A DNA stretch of 58,883 bases from Clostridioides difficile (GTDB lineage: Bacteria > Bacillota > Clostridia > Peptostreptococcales > Peptostreptococcaceae). Below are positions 41,544 to 50,158 of this stretch, piece after piece. The notes below the pieces were generated by a model, which worked only from the letters and a program-made list of their open reading frames with translations, ran no database searches and was not told the origin of the DNA. The stretch covers positions 1-58,883 of the forward strand of contig NZ_OEZH01000172.1 of NCBI RefSeq assembly GCF_900243075.1. Reading direction: 5' to 3'. Position 1 is the first letter of the stretch, and every line of letters starts with the position of its first letter. The position numbers were made by a program, and so were the translations under genes.

Positions 41544-43670
41544 ATGAATTATATTGAACCGAGTATGAGACCAATGTTAGATATGTTTATATTTGAGACA
41601 AGTCTATTACTTGAACAATTAGATGAAATTATGATTCAAACAGAAAAAGAGAAAACATTTAGCCATAACAATATTAATGAAACTTTTAGAATAATGCATA
41701 CGATAAAAGGTTCAGCGTCTATGATGGGGTTAGACAATATAGCTGCTCTAGCACATAGTGTAGAAGATTTGTTTTATATCATACGTGAAGGAAAAATAGA
41801 AGTTTTAGACAATGACTTATTATTTGATTTAGTTTTTCAATCTTTGGATTTTATAAAATGTGATATAGGTAAGTTACAATCAGGAGATTGTATATCTTCT
41901 AATTACTTTAATTTTATCAAAGGAATTGAAGACTATGTAAGTACTTTGGAGTTATCAAATTCTATGAAATCAAAAGATAGTATAAGTTTAGAAAGTACAG
42001 ATGAGAAAGAAATAGTCGATTTAATTTTTTCATATAAAGAAGATTCTGATATAGTAAAAATAATCTTCGAACAAGGTTGTATGATGGAAAATGTAAGAGC
42101 TTTCATGCTTATTTTTGAACTTAGAGATTACTGTGAATTTCTAGAATTTTATCCTAAAGATGTAGAAACAAATGCAGAATCAGCAGAATATATTAAAAAT
42201 CATGGATTTTATTTACAGTTTATTGCTAAAGATGATAAGATAATGGTTTATAGAACTATACAAGATAATCTATATGTAAAAGAATATATAAATATTAGTG
42301 AAAAAGAGATAGGAATAAAAAATACGTTATATAATGATGAAGTAGAAAATAAATTAAAAGATAATAATGAGATAAGTACAGAGTATCAAAATATCTATAT
42401 AAAAGAAGATGAGTTACAAGAAAGCATTTTAAATGAAAAAATTGATATAGAAAAAAATAATCTAAACGAAGAAAATGAACACTTGCCAATAAGTAAGCAG
42501 AGTATTATGAGTGTAAATCTAGAAAAATTAGATTTGCTTCAAAATATAGTTGGAGAAATTGTAATTATGGAATCAATGGTTGTAAATAGTGTAAATTCTA
42601 CAGGTGTTGATATAGACAATTTTAATAAGGCAACAAGACAATTGCATAAGCTTACAGATGAATTGCAGGATATAGTAATGTCAATGCGTATGATTCAAAT
42701 TGGTGGTGTATTTCAAAAAATGCATAGAATTGTACGAGATATGAATAAAAAATTAGATAAAAATGTAGAGTTGATAACTATAGGAGCAGAGACAGAAGTA
42801 GATAAGAGTGTAATTGACAATTTAGCAGAACCCTTTATGCATCTTATAAGAAATGCTATGGACCATGCAATAGAACCTATTGAAGAACGTATAGCTAAAG
42901 GAAAAGAAAAAGTAGGAAAGATAGTTTTATCTGCTGAAAATTTAGGTGGAGAAGCTGTGATAAGTATTTCAGATGATGGTAGAGGTCTTATGAAAGATAA
43001 GATTTTAGCAAAAGCTAAGCAACAAGGTCTTCTTAAACATCAAAGCAGTGAATATACTGATGACGAGGTCAATTCTTTGATTATGACTCCAGGTTTTTCT
43101 ACAAAAGAATCTATAACTGAATTTTCTGGTAGAGGAGTAGGCATGGACATTGTCCGTAAAAGTATTGAAAAGGTTGGAGGCTCAATTGAAGTAAGAAGTA
43201 AACAAGATGAAGGCACAACATTTACTATAAAAATACCACTGACTCTTTCTATAGTAGAGGGTATGGAGTTTAAAGTTGGAGATTCACTATTTACTTTACC
43301 AATATCATCAATAAGGAGAACATTTAAGCTTACAGATTTAAATCAGATAATTGTAGAAAGTAATAAAACAGAGTTAATTATGATATATGGAGCATGTATT
43401 CCTATTATAAGGTTACATAAAATATATAATATTCAAACAGAGGTAACTAATTTGATGCATGGAAATATGATAATTATTGAAAATGAACATAAAGCAGCAT
43501 GTATTTTTGTTGATGAAATAATAGGAAATCAACAAGTTGTTGTAAAACCATTTCCAGTTTATTTTAACCGATTCAACATAAAAAATAATGGTTTATCAGG
43601 ATGTACAATACTTGGAGATGGAAGTATAAGCTTAATTATAGATGCAGATAACATTATGGAAATATATTAG
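41544..43670 (+). CDS. cheA: chemotaxis histidine kinase CheA
   Basis: About 708 residues. P1/HPt domain with phospho-histidine in IMHTIKGSASMMG near residue 50; a P2-like region with a long acidic linker (about 270-320); P3 dimerisation; P4 ATPase with NAMDHAIE, ISDDGRGL and GRGVGMDIV; and P5 CheW-like (FTLPISSIRRTF). There is no fused receiver domain, unlike WspE. The protein autophosphorylates under MCP control and should feed both CheY and the REC-GGDEF protein of the same operon. Start chosen at 41544, as AGGTGAT lies at a workable distance; a GTG at 41535 and ATG at 41538 are alternatives. Confidence 0.92.
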   Translation: MNYIEPSMRPMLDMFIFETSLLLEQLDEIMIQTEKEKTFSHNNINETFRIMHTIKGSASMMGLDNIAALAHSVEDLFYIIREGKIEVLDNDLLFDLVFQSLDFIKCDIGKLQSGDCISSNYFNFIKGIEDYVSTLELSNSMKSKDSISLESTDEKEIVDLIFSYKEDSDIVKIIFEQGCMMENVRAFMLIFELRDYCEFLEFYPKDVETNAESAEYIKNHGFYLQFIAKDDKIMVYRTIQDNLYVKEYINISEKEIGIKNTLYNDEVENKLKDNNEISTEYQNIYIKEDELQESILNEKIDIEKNNLNEENEHLPISKQSIMSVNLEKLDLLQNIVGEIVIMESMVVNSVNSTGVDIDNFNKATRQLHKLTDELQDIVMSMRMIQIGGVFQKMHRIVRDMNKKLDKNVELITIGAETEVDKSVIDNLAEPFMHLIRNAMDHAIEPIEERIAKGKEKVGKIVLSAENLGGEAVISISDDGRGLMKDKILAKAKQQGLLKHQSSEYTDDEVNSLIMTPGFSTKESITEFSGRGVGMDIVRKSIEKVGGSIEVRSKQDEGTTFTIKIPLTLSIVEGMEFKVGDSLFTLPISSIRRTFKLTDLNQIIVESNKTELIMIYGACIPIIRLHKIYNIQTEVTNLMHGNMIIIENEHKAACIFVDEIIGNQQVVVKPFPVYFNRFNIKNNGLSGCTILGDGSISLIIDADNIMEIY

Positions 43671-43682
43671 GGGATTTAAAGT

Positions 43683-44123
43683 ATGTCTAAAGATGAAATT
43701 ATCAAACAAGTATTAACATTTTATGTTAATGATGTTATTTATGGAATAGAATTAAAAAATGTGATTGAGACCATAAGATTTCAATCAATAACATATGTAC
43801 CATGTCTTCCAGCGTATATAAGTGGAATTATTAATTTACGAGGAAGAATAATACCAGTTATTAATATACATATAAAATACAATCTTCCTGAAACTGATTA
43901 TAACGAAAGAACATGTATAATAATTACAGAGGTTGATGAGTATCAAGTTGGAATTATTGTAGATAAAGTTGTTGATGTTATACCTATAGATAATTTAAAT
44001 TTATTAGAGACAACTGATTCTAGCAACATAAATATTAATAAAGATATAAAAGAAATTGCAAAAGTTGGAGATAATTCTATACTAATTTTAGATATTCAAA
44101 AGTTTTTGATTAATAGCATGTAG
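43683..44123 (+). CDS. cheW: CheW coupling protein 2
   Basis: 146 residues, a standard-length CheW: VLTFYVNDVIYGIELKNVIE, PAYISGIINLRGRIIPVINI and YQVGIIVDKVVDVI. It starts 12 bp after the cheA stop. With the longer CheW upstream this gives two coupling proteins for a single visible MCP, a trait shared with Wsp-type systems. Confidence 0.92.
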   Translation: MSKDEIIKQVLTFYVNDVIYGIELKNVIETIRFQSITYVPCLPAYISGIINLRGRIIPVINIHIKYNLPETDYNERTCIIITEVDEYQVGIIVDKVVDVIPIDNLNLLETTDSSNININKDIKEIAKVGDNSILILDIQKFLINSM

Positions 44124-44158
44124 TTAGTTTTGATAAATTAGCAGGAGGAAGTTTTTGC

Positions 44159-44962
44159 ATGATAAAGCTCACTGATGAAGAATTTATAATTCTTGTAAAC
44201 CATATAAAAAAAGAATATGGAATTGATTTAAGTAAAAAAAGGGCATTAATTGAAGGGCGCTTATACAATACAATGATAGATAGAAAATTTAGCTCTTTTA
44301 GTCAGTACACGAATCTATTATTCAAAGATAAGACAGGAAATGAAGCTATAAACTTAATAAATAGATTGAGTACCAATCATACATTTTTTATGAGAGAACC
44401 TCAGCATTTTGAGTTTATACATAATAGTATACTTCCTTTTTGGGAAGAAAATAATAAACTAAGAAACTTGAATATATGGAGTGCAGGCTGTTCTAGTGGA
44501 GAAGAAGCATATTCAATAGCTATGACTTTAGATGATTATTTTGGTTTTAATAGAGATTTGTGGAATATTAAAATTATAGCTACAGATATTTCAATGAACT
44601 CACTTGAAAAAGCTAAAAGAGGTATATACACAGAATCAAATGTTAACAATGTTTCTGAGCTATGGAAGAAGAAGTATTTCATAGATAACAAAGATGGAAC
44701 ATTTAAAGTTTGTGATAAGATTAGAAAAAGTGTAATTTTCAAGCCATTTAATTTAATGAATGATTTTTCATATCAACATTTTGATTTAATTTTTTGTAGA
44801 AATGTTATGATTTATTTTGATTTAAAAACTAGGGAAGAACTTATAAATAAATTTTATAATGTAACCAAAAAAGATAGCTTTTTGTTTGTAGGACATGCAG
44901 AGATAATTAACAGAAGTAATACTAAATATAAATATGTAAAACCTGCTATCTATAAAAAATAA
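44159..44962 (+). CDS. cheR: CheR chemoreceptor methyltransferase
   Basis: 267 residues. N-terminal helical domain, then an AdoMet-dependent methyltransferase domain with NIWSAGCSSGEEAYSIAM (AdoMet-binding loop), IIATDIS, the DLIFCRNVMIYF active-site motif and a FVGHAE end. It methylates receptor glutamates. AGGAGG lies upstream of the ATG. Works against CheB encoded next. Confidence 0.93.
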   Translation: MIKLTDEEFIILVNHIKKEYGIDLSKKRALIEGRLYNTMIDRKFSSFSQYTNLLFKDKTGNEAINLINRLSTNHTFFMREPQHFEFIHNSILPFWEENNKLRNLNIWSAGCSSGEEAYSIAMTLDDYFGFNRDLWNIKIIATDISMNSLEKAKRGIYTESNVNNVSELWKKKYFIDNKDGTFKVCDKIRKSVIFKPFNLMNDFSYQHFDLIFCRNVMIYFDLKTREELINKFYNVTKKDSFLFVGHAEIINRSNTKYKYVKPAIYKK

Positions 44963-45001
44963 AAGAGTAGTTTTGATATATGATTTTGTGGAGGCGGTAG
45001 T

Positions 45002-45583
45002 GTGGAACATTTTAATAATATGGTGATTGCTATAGGTGCATCTGTAGGTGGTACAGAGGCAATACTTGAAATTATAAAAGACTTACCAAAATCGACACCA
45101 GGGATTGTTGTAGTTCAACATATGCCAGCTATGTTTACTTATATGTATGCACAACGGCTTGACAAGCAGTGTATTATGAATGTAAGAGAAGCTAAAAATA
45201 ATGACAGAGTCGAACAAGGAACTGTACTAATTGCACCTGGAGATTATCAGATGAAATTATGTGTGGATAAAGAAGGATATTATGTAACTTGTGAAAAAGG
45301 TGAAAAAATAAGTGGTCATTGTCCATCAGTAGATGTTTTGTTTGATTCAGTTGCAGAAGTAGCAGGTAAAAATTCAATAGGAATAATACTTACAGGTATG
45401 GGTTCTGATGGAGCAAATGGACTTTTAAAAATGAAAGAAAGTGGTTCATTTACAATTGGACAAGACGAAAATTCCTGTATAGTATATGGAATGCCAATGG
45501 TGGCTTTTGATAGGGGTTCTGTTGTGTTACAGTTACCACTTAATGAAATTTCAAACTGTTTGATAAGACATATTAATATTTAA
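45002..45583 (+). CDS. cheB: CheB methylesterase lacking its receiver domain
   Basis: 193 residues corresponding only to the catalytic domain: nucleophile serine in IGASVGGTEA, histidine in VVVQHMPAMFT, and aspartate in ILTGMGSDGA. The usual N-terminal receiver (about 120 residues) and linker are absent. The GTG start at 45002 is preceded by GGAGGCGG and nothing receiver-like lies upstream, so this is the native architecture rather than truncation. Activity is then not under direct CheA phosphorylation, or needs CheC/CheD or CheY instead. It is the last gene of the operon. Confidence 0.9.
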   Translation: MEHFNNMVIAIGASVGGTEAILEIIKDLPKSTPGIVVVQHMPAMFTYMYAQRLDKQCIMNVREAKNNDRVEQGTVLIAPGDYQMKLCVDKEGYYVTCEKGEKISGHCPSVDVLFDSVAEVAGKNSIGIILTGMGSDGANGLLKMKESGSFTIGQDENSCIVYGMPMVAFDRGSVVLQLPLNEISNCLIRHINI

Positions 45584-45588
45584 AAACA

Positions 45589-45625
45589 AAAAGATTAATT
45601 TTTTACAAATAAAAATTAATCTTTT
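45589..45625 (+). terminator. terminator of the chemosensory operon
   Basis: Perfect 15-bp inverted repeat (45589-45603 with 45611-45625, arm AAAAGATTAATTTTT), right after cheB. Confidence 0.85.
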
Positions 45626-45703
45626 ATTAAATTATATGGATAAAAACCCCTAGAAACTCCAAATATAATAAGAGAGATTTATATTTAGGAGGAAAATAAT
45701 AAT

Positions 45704-46567
45704 ATGAAATTTTTTAAAGTCGATATGAAAGTTAAAGTTTTAAGATATGTATTTGTTTTAACCTTGACTATAATAGCTGTTTTGGCAATTAAACATGACT
45801 ATAAATATAATAATTTAGGGAAAGATGCTTTAATTAATCTAAATAGTAATAAAGAAGCAGTGAGTGTTATGAGTAATCAATCATTACCAAAGGATACTAC
45901 AAATAGTAAACAAACTTTATCAGTAAGTACAATAGGAAGTAAAACAATAGTGAAAAATGATGAATATCTAGAAAGTACTATAAATATGCCTGTAATCACA
46001 AATTCAAATAAGATTGTTGAAAGGTCTACAAATGATAAAATAAAAAATGATATATTTGAATTTTATAATAAATCATATAAAGAAGCAAAGCAGTATCTTA
46101 AGGATAATCCTGATGAGGAAAATAAGTTTGTTGCAAATGTAGATTTTGAGCTTAAAAAGAATACAGATTCTGCCCTTAGTATAAAAGTAAGATATTATAC
46201 TTATAGTGGTGGAGCACATGGATTTTATCAAGATATAGCATATAATGTGGATATGAGAACCGGAAAATTTTTAGAGTTAATGGACTTATTTAAAGATAAT
46301 ACTAAATATAAAGAAGTTATAGATGAAGAAATTAAAAGACAAATAGCTGAACTTGAAAAAAAGGATGAAGAAAATATCGGAATATACAATTTTAAAGGTA
46401 TAAAAGAAAATCAAAACTTTTATTTGCAAGATGAGAATCTAGTTATATATTTTGATTTATATGATATAACTCCATATGCAGCAGGAATACCAGAATTTTC
46501 AATAGATAAAAAACTAATAAGCTCTATGCTAAAACCAGAGTATGTAGATTTATTTAATTTGAAATAG
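45704..46567 (+). CDS. membrane-anchored DUF4163/DUF3298 protein
   Basis: 287 residues. A single N-terminal membrane helix (about 10-30) and a serine/threonine-rich linker are followed by an extracytoplasmic region with DUF4163-like (about 90-160) and DUF3298-like (VRYYTYSGGAHGFYQDIAYN, then MRTGKFLELMDLF) domains. The same pair occurs in RsiV, the lysozyme-sensing anti-sigma factor, and in PdaC deacetylase, but this protein has neither an anti-sigma cytoplasmic domain nor a NodB domain. It might bind cell-wall material or lysozyme. GGAGG lies upstream of the ATG. Confidence 0.75.
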   Translation: MKFFKVDMKVKVLRYVFVLTLTIIAVLAIKHDYKYNNLGKDALINLNSNKEAVSVMSNQSLPKDTTNSKQTLSVSTIGSKTIVKNDEYLESTINMPVITNSNKIVERSTNDKIKNDIFEFYNKSYKEAKQYLKDNPDEENKFVANVDFELKKNTDSALSIKVRYYTYSGGAHGFYQDIAYNVDMRTGKFLELMDLFKDNTKYKEVIDEEIKRQIAELEKKDEENIGIYNFKGIKENQNFYLQDENLVIYFDLYDITPYAAGIPEFSIDKKLISSMLKPEYVDLFNLK

Positions 46568-46633
46568 AAGTTTAAATTAAATGTTATGCTATAATATTTA
46601 ACATAGAGACTTATTAAAATTGGGGGTATAAAA

Positions 46634-47623
46634 ATGCTACTTTTAAAAAAAGACGACATAGAAAAAGTATTTACAATGAGAGATGCAATTGAAGCTGATA
46701 AGGAAGCTTTTAGAATTTATTGTGAAGGAAAGAGTGTAAATCCCTTGAGAACCAATATACCAGTTCCAAGTCAAGATGCTAGTATGTTATTTATGCCAGG
46801 ATATGTAGAAGAATTGGGATGTGGGGGAATAAAAATTGTATCTGTATTTCCTAAAAATGCTCAAAAAGGTAAGCCAGTAATTCCAGCAACAGTACTACTA
46901 TTAGATGGTGAAACTGGAGAAGTAAGTGCAGTATTGGATGGTACTTATGTAACTCAAATTCGTACTGGAGCAGCATCTGGAGCGGCTATAGATGTATTGG
47001 CTAAAAAAGATTCTAAGATTGGAGCTTTAATAGGTCTAGGAGGACAAGGTGAGCCACAACTTGAAGCTATGATAGAAGCTAGAGATTTGGATGAAGTAAG
47101 AGTTTTTAGTAGGAACAAGGAAAGTAGAGAAAAATTTGCAGAAGAAATGAATTTAAAATTAAGTAAATATAGTACTAAAATAGTTGCAGTTGAATCATCT
47201 GATGAAGCTATAGATAATGCAGATGTAATAGTTTTAGCTACTCCATCAAAACAACCAGTACTTAATGGAAACTTAGTAAAAAAAGGAGCTTTAGTAAGTG
47301 CAGTAGGTTCATATATGCCAGACATGCAAGAGTTGTGTCCAAATTGTTTAACTAGAGCATCTAAGATATTTTTTGAATCAACAGATGCAGTTTTATCTGA
47401 GTCAGGAGATATATTAATTCCATTAAAAGAAGGTAAGATAAGTAAAGATGATTTTAGTGGTGACTTAGGAAATGTTATAAATGGAACCATTCCTGGAAGA
47501 GAAAATGATGATGAGATAATTGTGTTTAAAACTGTCGGAATAGGTGTACAAGATGTCGTAACAGCAAAAAGAATATATGATAAAGCAAAAGAAAAAGGAG
47601 TTGGAATAGACTGGAAGTGGTAA
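46634..47623 (+). CDS. ornithine cyclodeaminase / mu-crystallin family protein
   Basis: 329 residues. Family marks: MRDAIEADKEAF, NIPVPSQDASMLFMPGY, IGALIGLGGQGEPQLEAM (NAD-binding glycine motif) and IVLATPSKQPVL. Members include ornithine cyclodeaminase, alanine dehydrogenase and ketimine reductase; the sequence alone does not decide among them. Given that C. difficile ferments amino acids, ornithine to proline would be useful, but this is inference. GGGGG precedes the ATG by 8 nt. Confidence 0.85.
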   Translation: MLLLKKDDIEKVFTMRDAIEADKEAFRIYCEGKSVNPLRTNIPVPSQDASMLFMPGYVEELGCGGIKIVSVFPKNAQKGKPVIPATVLLLDGETGEVSAVLDGTYVTQIRTGAASGAAIDVLAKKDSKIGALIGLGGQGEPQLEAMIEARDLDEVRVFSRNKESREKFAEEMNLKLSKYSTKIVAVESSDEAIDNADVIVLATPSKQPVLNGNLVKKGALVSAVGSYMPDMQELCPNCLTRASKIFFESTDAVLSESGDILIPLKEGKISKDDFSGDLGNVINGTIPGRENDDEIIVFKTVGIGVQDVVTAKRIYDKAKEKGVGIDWKW

Positions 47624-47716
47624 ATTTTTCAAAATTAAGTCTATAATTAGACAAAATTATGCTATAATGTTGATAAATAAATTTTTTTATTATCTTAGTT
47701 GAGGGAGGATATTTTT

Positions 47717-48328
47717 ATGAAAGTGGTAAAAAAGTTAATATTATCTTCGATTATGGCTCTAGTTTTAGTTCTAACTATAGGGTGTTCTAATGCAGAAGAG
47801 AAAGTAAAGTCAAATTTTGAGGCTAATTTAGCTGCACTGGAAATGTATAAATATGACGAAAAGGGGATTTCTGACGCATTAACAGAAGTTGAATACAAAC
47901 AGATTCAAACTTATAACAACAAGGATAAAGTTTCAATGATTACTCAATTGACACCTCTTTATGGTAAAGAAAATGCTGAAAAGATATATGACACGATTGT
48001 TAAATTAATTCAAGGTGTTGAAAAGACAGTAACAGTAGAATCTTCTAGTAAGGATAAGATAACTTTAAAAGTTGTAAGTAAAGCTTTAGATACTAGCAAA
48101 GTAATGGATGAAGCAAATAATTTAGTAAAATCTTATGTAACTGATGAAAAGAACTATAATAAAAAAGAAAAAGAAGTTCAAGATGATATGGCAAAAATGA
48201 TTATAGACCTTTACAATAAGAAACCAACTAAGGAAGTTACAACTATGATTACATATACTAAAAAAGATGGTAAATGGCAACCACCTAGTAATATACAGAA
48301 ATTATGTGAAGGAATATATACAATTTAA
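47717..48328 (+). CDS. putative lipoprotein, DUF5105-like
   Basis: 203 residues from the ATG at 47717, preceded by GGGAGG. The signal peptide ends in a lipobox LTIGC, so the mature protein is probably lipid-anchored at the outer face of the membrane. The rest is mostly helical, with a duplicated feel and many lysines and threonines, as in DUF5105-type Firmicute lipoproteins. Function is unknown. Confidence 0.75.
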   Translation: MKVVKKLILSSIMALVLVLTIGCSNAEEKVKSNFEANLAALEMYKYDEKGISDALTEVEYKQIQTYNNKDKVSMITQLTPLYGKENAEKIYDTIVKLIQGVEKTVTVESSSKDKITLKVVSKALDTSKVMDEANNLVKSYVTDEKNYNKKEKEVQDDMAKMIIDLYNKKPTKEVTTMITYTKKDGKWQPPSNIQKLCEGIYTI

Positions 48329-48780
48329 TTTATTTTAAAGACACAAAAACTATCTTTTAAGCATATAATAAAATGTTTGGAAGATAGTTTATTTTATTTT
48401 TAAAATATAAATTATATTTTATAAGTGATTTATTTATTTTATAAATTATATTTTATAAATAATTTATCTTGCTAGATAGTAAATAATTTATCCTATTAAA
48501 TAATAAATAATTTATCTTACTAAATAATTTGTTTACTAAATAAAGTACAATTAACATAATTTATTTTATTATTTATTGTATAATCAATCAGATTTATTTG
48601 ATATATTTGGTAACATTGACTATATAAAACTAGGAATACAATTATGATATATCATGATAAAACATGGTGAATAATTGTGTGTTATATAGTCGAAAATATG
48701 ATATATTAATATTATACTATACGTTAAAAGTTTATTTATATTTTAAAAAGTTTTTTTATAAAATGAAAGGGGTGTTTTTT
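48329..48780. other. AT-rich intergenic region with low-complexity repeats
   Basis: About 450 bp without a supported gene. A terminator lies at 48347-48390. The stretch 48405-48545 is made of imperfect AATTTATCTT/AAATAATTTAT repeats. An open frame from 48664 to 48780 joins the DUF975 gene but has no ribosome site of its own, and I treat it as non-coding. Confidence 0.55.
48347..48390 (+). terminator. terminator of the lipoprotein gene
   Basis: AAACTATCTT (48347-48356) pairs perfectly with AAGATAGTTT (48381-48390), followed by ATTTTATTTTT. Confidence 0.75.
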
Positions 48781-49560
48781 ATGGTATCAAGGCAAGAATT
48801 AAAAAGAGCATCTAAAGCTCAATTGTCTGGAAACTGGGGTACATGTGCAATTGCTATGGCAGTATATATTGCACTTATAGTAGTAATATCAATTGTAGGA
48901 TTGCCTTTTGAACCTTTGACTACTATTGTAGTAGCTGTAATAGCTTTTTGCGTTGCAGCAGGATTTACATGTATGTTCTTGAAAATTACTAAAGATGAAA
49001 AGGTCAAGATAGGAGATATCTTTGTAAATGGAAGAATTTATTTAAGAAGTTTTGGATTTTATGTGTTAGAATCAATTGCTGTTTATATTTATTCTTTCAT
49101 AATCACAATTATAGGAGCATTTTTATCATTTGGAGTTTTATTTACTAGTGGAGCAATTGAATATCTATCAAGTGATAGTATTGGAATAGGAACTATTATT
49201 TCTACTGGAATAACTCTAGTTCTTATAATACTTGTTCTTATGTTACCAGTTTATATATTGTTATTATATGTTTCTCAAGCTACTTTCTTAATTTGTGAAG
49301 ATAAGGATAATATGGGCGTATTTAAAGCAATGGGTGCTAGTTTAGATATGATGAAGGGAAATGTACTTAAATTATTTGTGCTAAACCTTAGTTTTATAGG
49401 ATGGTATATACTGTCAATATTTACTTTGGGAATAGGTCTATTATGGCTAATTCCATATGTAGGAGTTACTAACTGTAATTTCTATAGACAATTATTAAAA
49501 GAAAATCCAGATGTAGAGGATGTATTATTGGATAGAGAAAAATCTTACTCTATGTATTAA
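48781..49560 (+). CDS. DUF975 family membrane protein
   Basis: 259 residues from the ATG at 48781, where GAAAGGGG provides the ribosome site. The start MVSRQELKRASKAQLSGNWG is typical of DUF975, followed by about five or six membrane helices and the family-typical NCNFYRQLL end. Function is unknown. A weak hairpin (49641-49694) lies before the BlaI-like operon. Confidence 0.85.
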   Translation: MVSRQELKRASKAQLSGNWGTCAIAMAVYIALIVVISIVGLPFEPLTTIVVAVIAFCVAAGFTCMFLKITKDEKVKIGDIFVNGRIYLRSFGFYVLESIAVYIYSFIITIIGAFLSFGVLFTSGAIEYLSSDSIGIGTIISTGITLVLIILVLMLPVYILLLYVSQATFLICEDKDNMGVFKAMGASLDMMKGNVLKLFVLNLSFIGWYILSIFTLGIGLLWLIPYVGVTNCNFYRQLLKENPDVEDVLLDREKSYSMY

Positions 49561-49707
49561 GATAGTTTTACATTTAAATAAAATATAGTTTTAATTAAAT
49601 ATTAATAAAATATAAATTTAATTAAACATTAAAGTATAACATTGACGAAACTGTCTTTTATAAGAATTTTTTTTAAAAGGCAGGTTTTGTCATAAAAAAA
49701 TAAATGG

Positions 49708-49767
49708 TTGACACAGTATAGATTACTGTGATAGTTTTTGATTATAGTAATGACTATTGTGATAACT
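49708..49767 (+). promoter_or_regulatory. promoter and paired operators of the BlaI/BlaR-like operon
   Basis: TTGACA (49708-49713) is followed 17-18 bp later by a TAGTTT-like -10 region. Two ACTAT-N4-ATAGT-type sites are present: ATTACTGTGATAGT at 49722-49735, overlapping the -10 region, and ACTATTGTGATAAC at 49753-49766. The same layout is found before the secreted-protein gene at 51.67 kb, pointing to a shared repressor, presumably the BlaI homologue encoded here. Confidence 0.7.
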
Positions 49768-49788
49768 ATACTTGAGGAGCGATTTTAT

Positions 49789-50148
49789 ATGGAGATAAAA
49801 TTATTTGATTCAGAACTTAAAGTAATGGAGGTTCTATGGGAGAGAGGAGAAAGTAAGGCTGGAGAGTTAGTAAAAATTTTAAAAGAAGAAACAGGATGGA
49901 ATAGAAATACTACGTATACAGTTATAAAAAAATTAGTGTCAAAAGGTGCAATAGAGAGAATTGAGCCAAATTTTGTTTGTAAAGCTTTAATAAGCAAAGA
50001 AGAAGTACAAAAGCAGGAAACAGAAACTTTAATTAATAAAATGTTTGGAGGGTCTTCAGAAAAATTTCTTTCAGCTTTTATTAATAAAGAAAATCTTTCA
50101 AGTGATGATATTACAAAACTTAAACAGATTGTCGAAAAATTAAAGTGA
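49789..50148 (+). CDS. BlaI/MecI-family repressor
   Basis: 119-residue winged-helix repressor: MEIKLFDSELKVMEVLWERG, then the KNTTYT-like recognition helix (NRNTTYTVIKKLVSKGAIER) and a C-terminal dimerisation helix. BlaI proteins are cleaved when a partner BlaR1-type protease senses its signal. Start at 49789, after GAGGAG; the ORF extension upstream covers the operator region. The M56 protease gene follows after 10 bp. Confidence 0.9.
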   Translation: MEIKLFDSELKVMEVLWERGESKAGELVKILKEETGWNRNTTYTVIKKLVSKGAIERIEPNFVCKALISKEEVQKQETETLINKMFGGSSEKFLSAFINKENLSSDDITKLKQIVEKLK

Positions 50149-50158
50149 GGTAAGATTT

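Noticed and set aside
45704-46567. An RsiV-type anti-sigma factor
   Set aside because: It shares the outside DUF4163/DUF3298 pattern but lacks an anti-sigma cytoplasmic domain, and no sigma factor gene is adjacent.
46954-47490. A 178-codon minus-strand open frame within the ornithine cyclodeaminase homologue
   Set aside because: Antisense shadow of a clear family member, with no start signals.
48664-48780. N-terminal extension of the DUF975 protein
   Set aside because: The family starts at MVSRQELK with a ribosome site just before 48781; the upstream part is hydrophobic AT-rich translation without a start signal.
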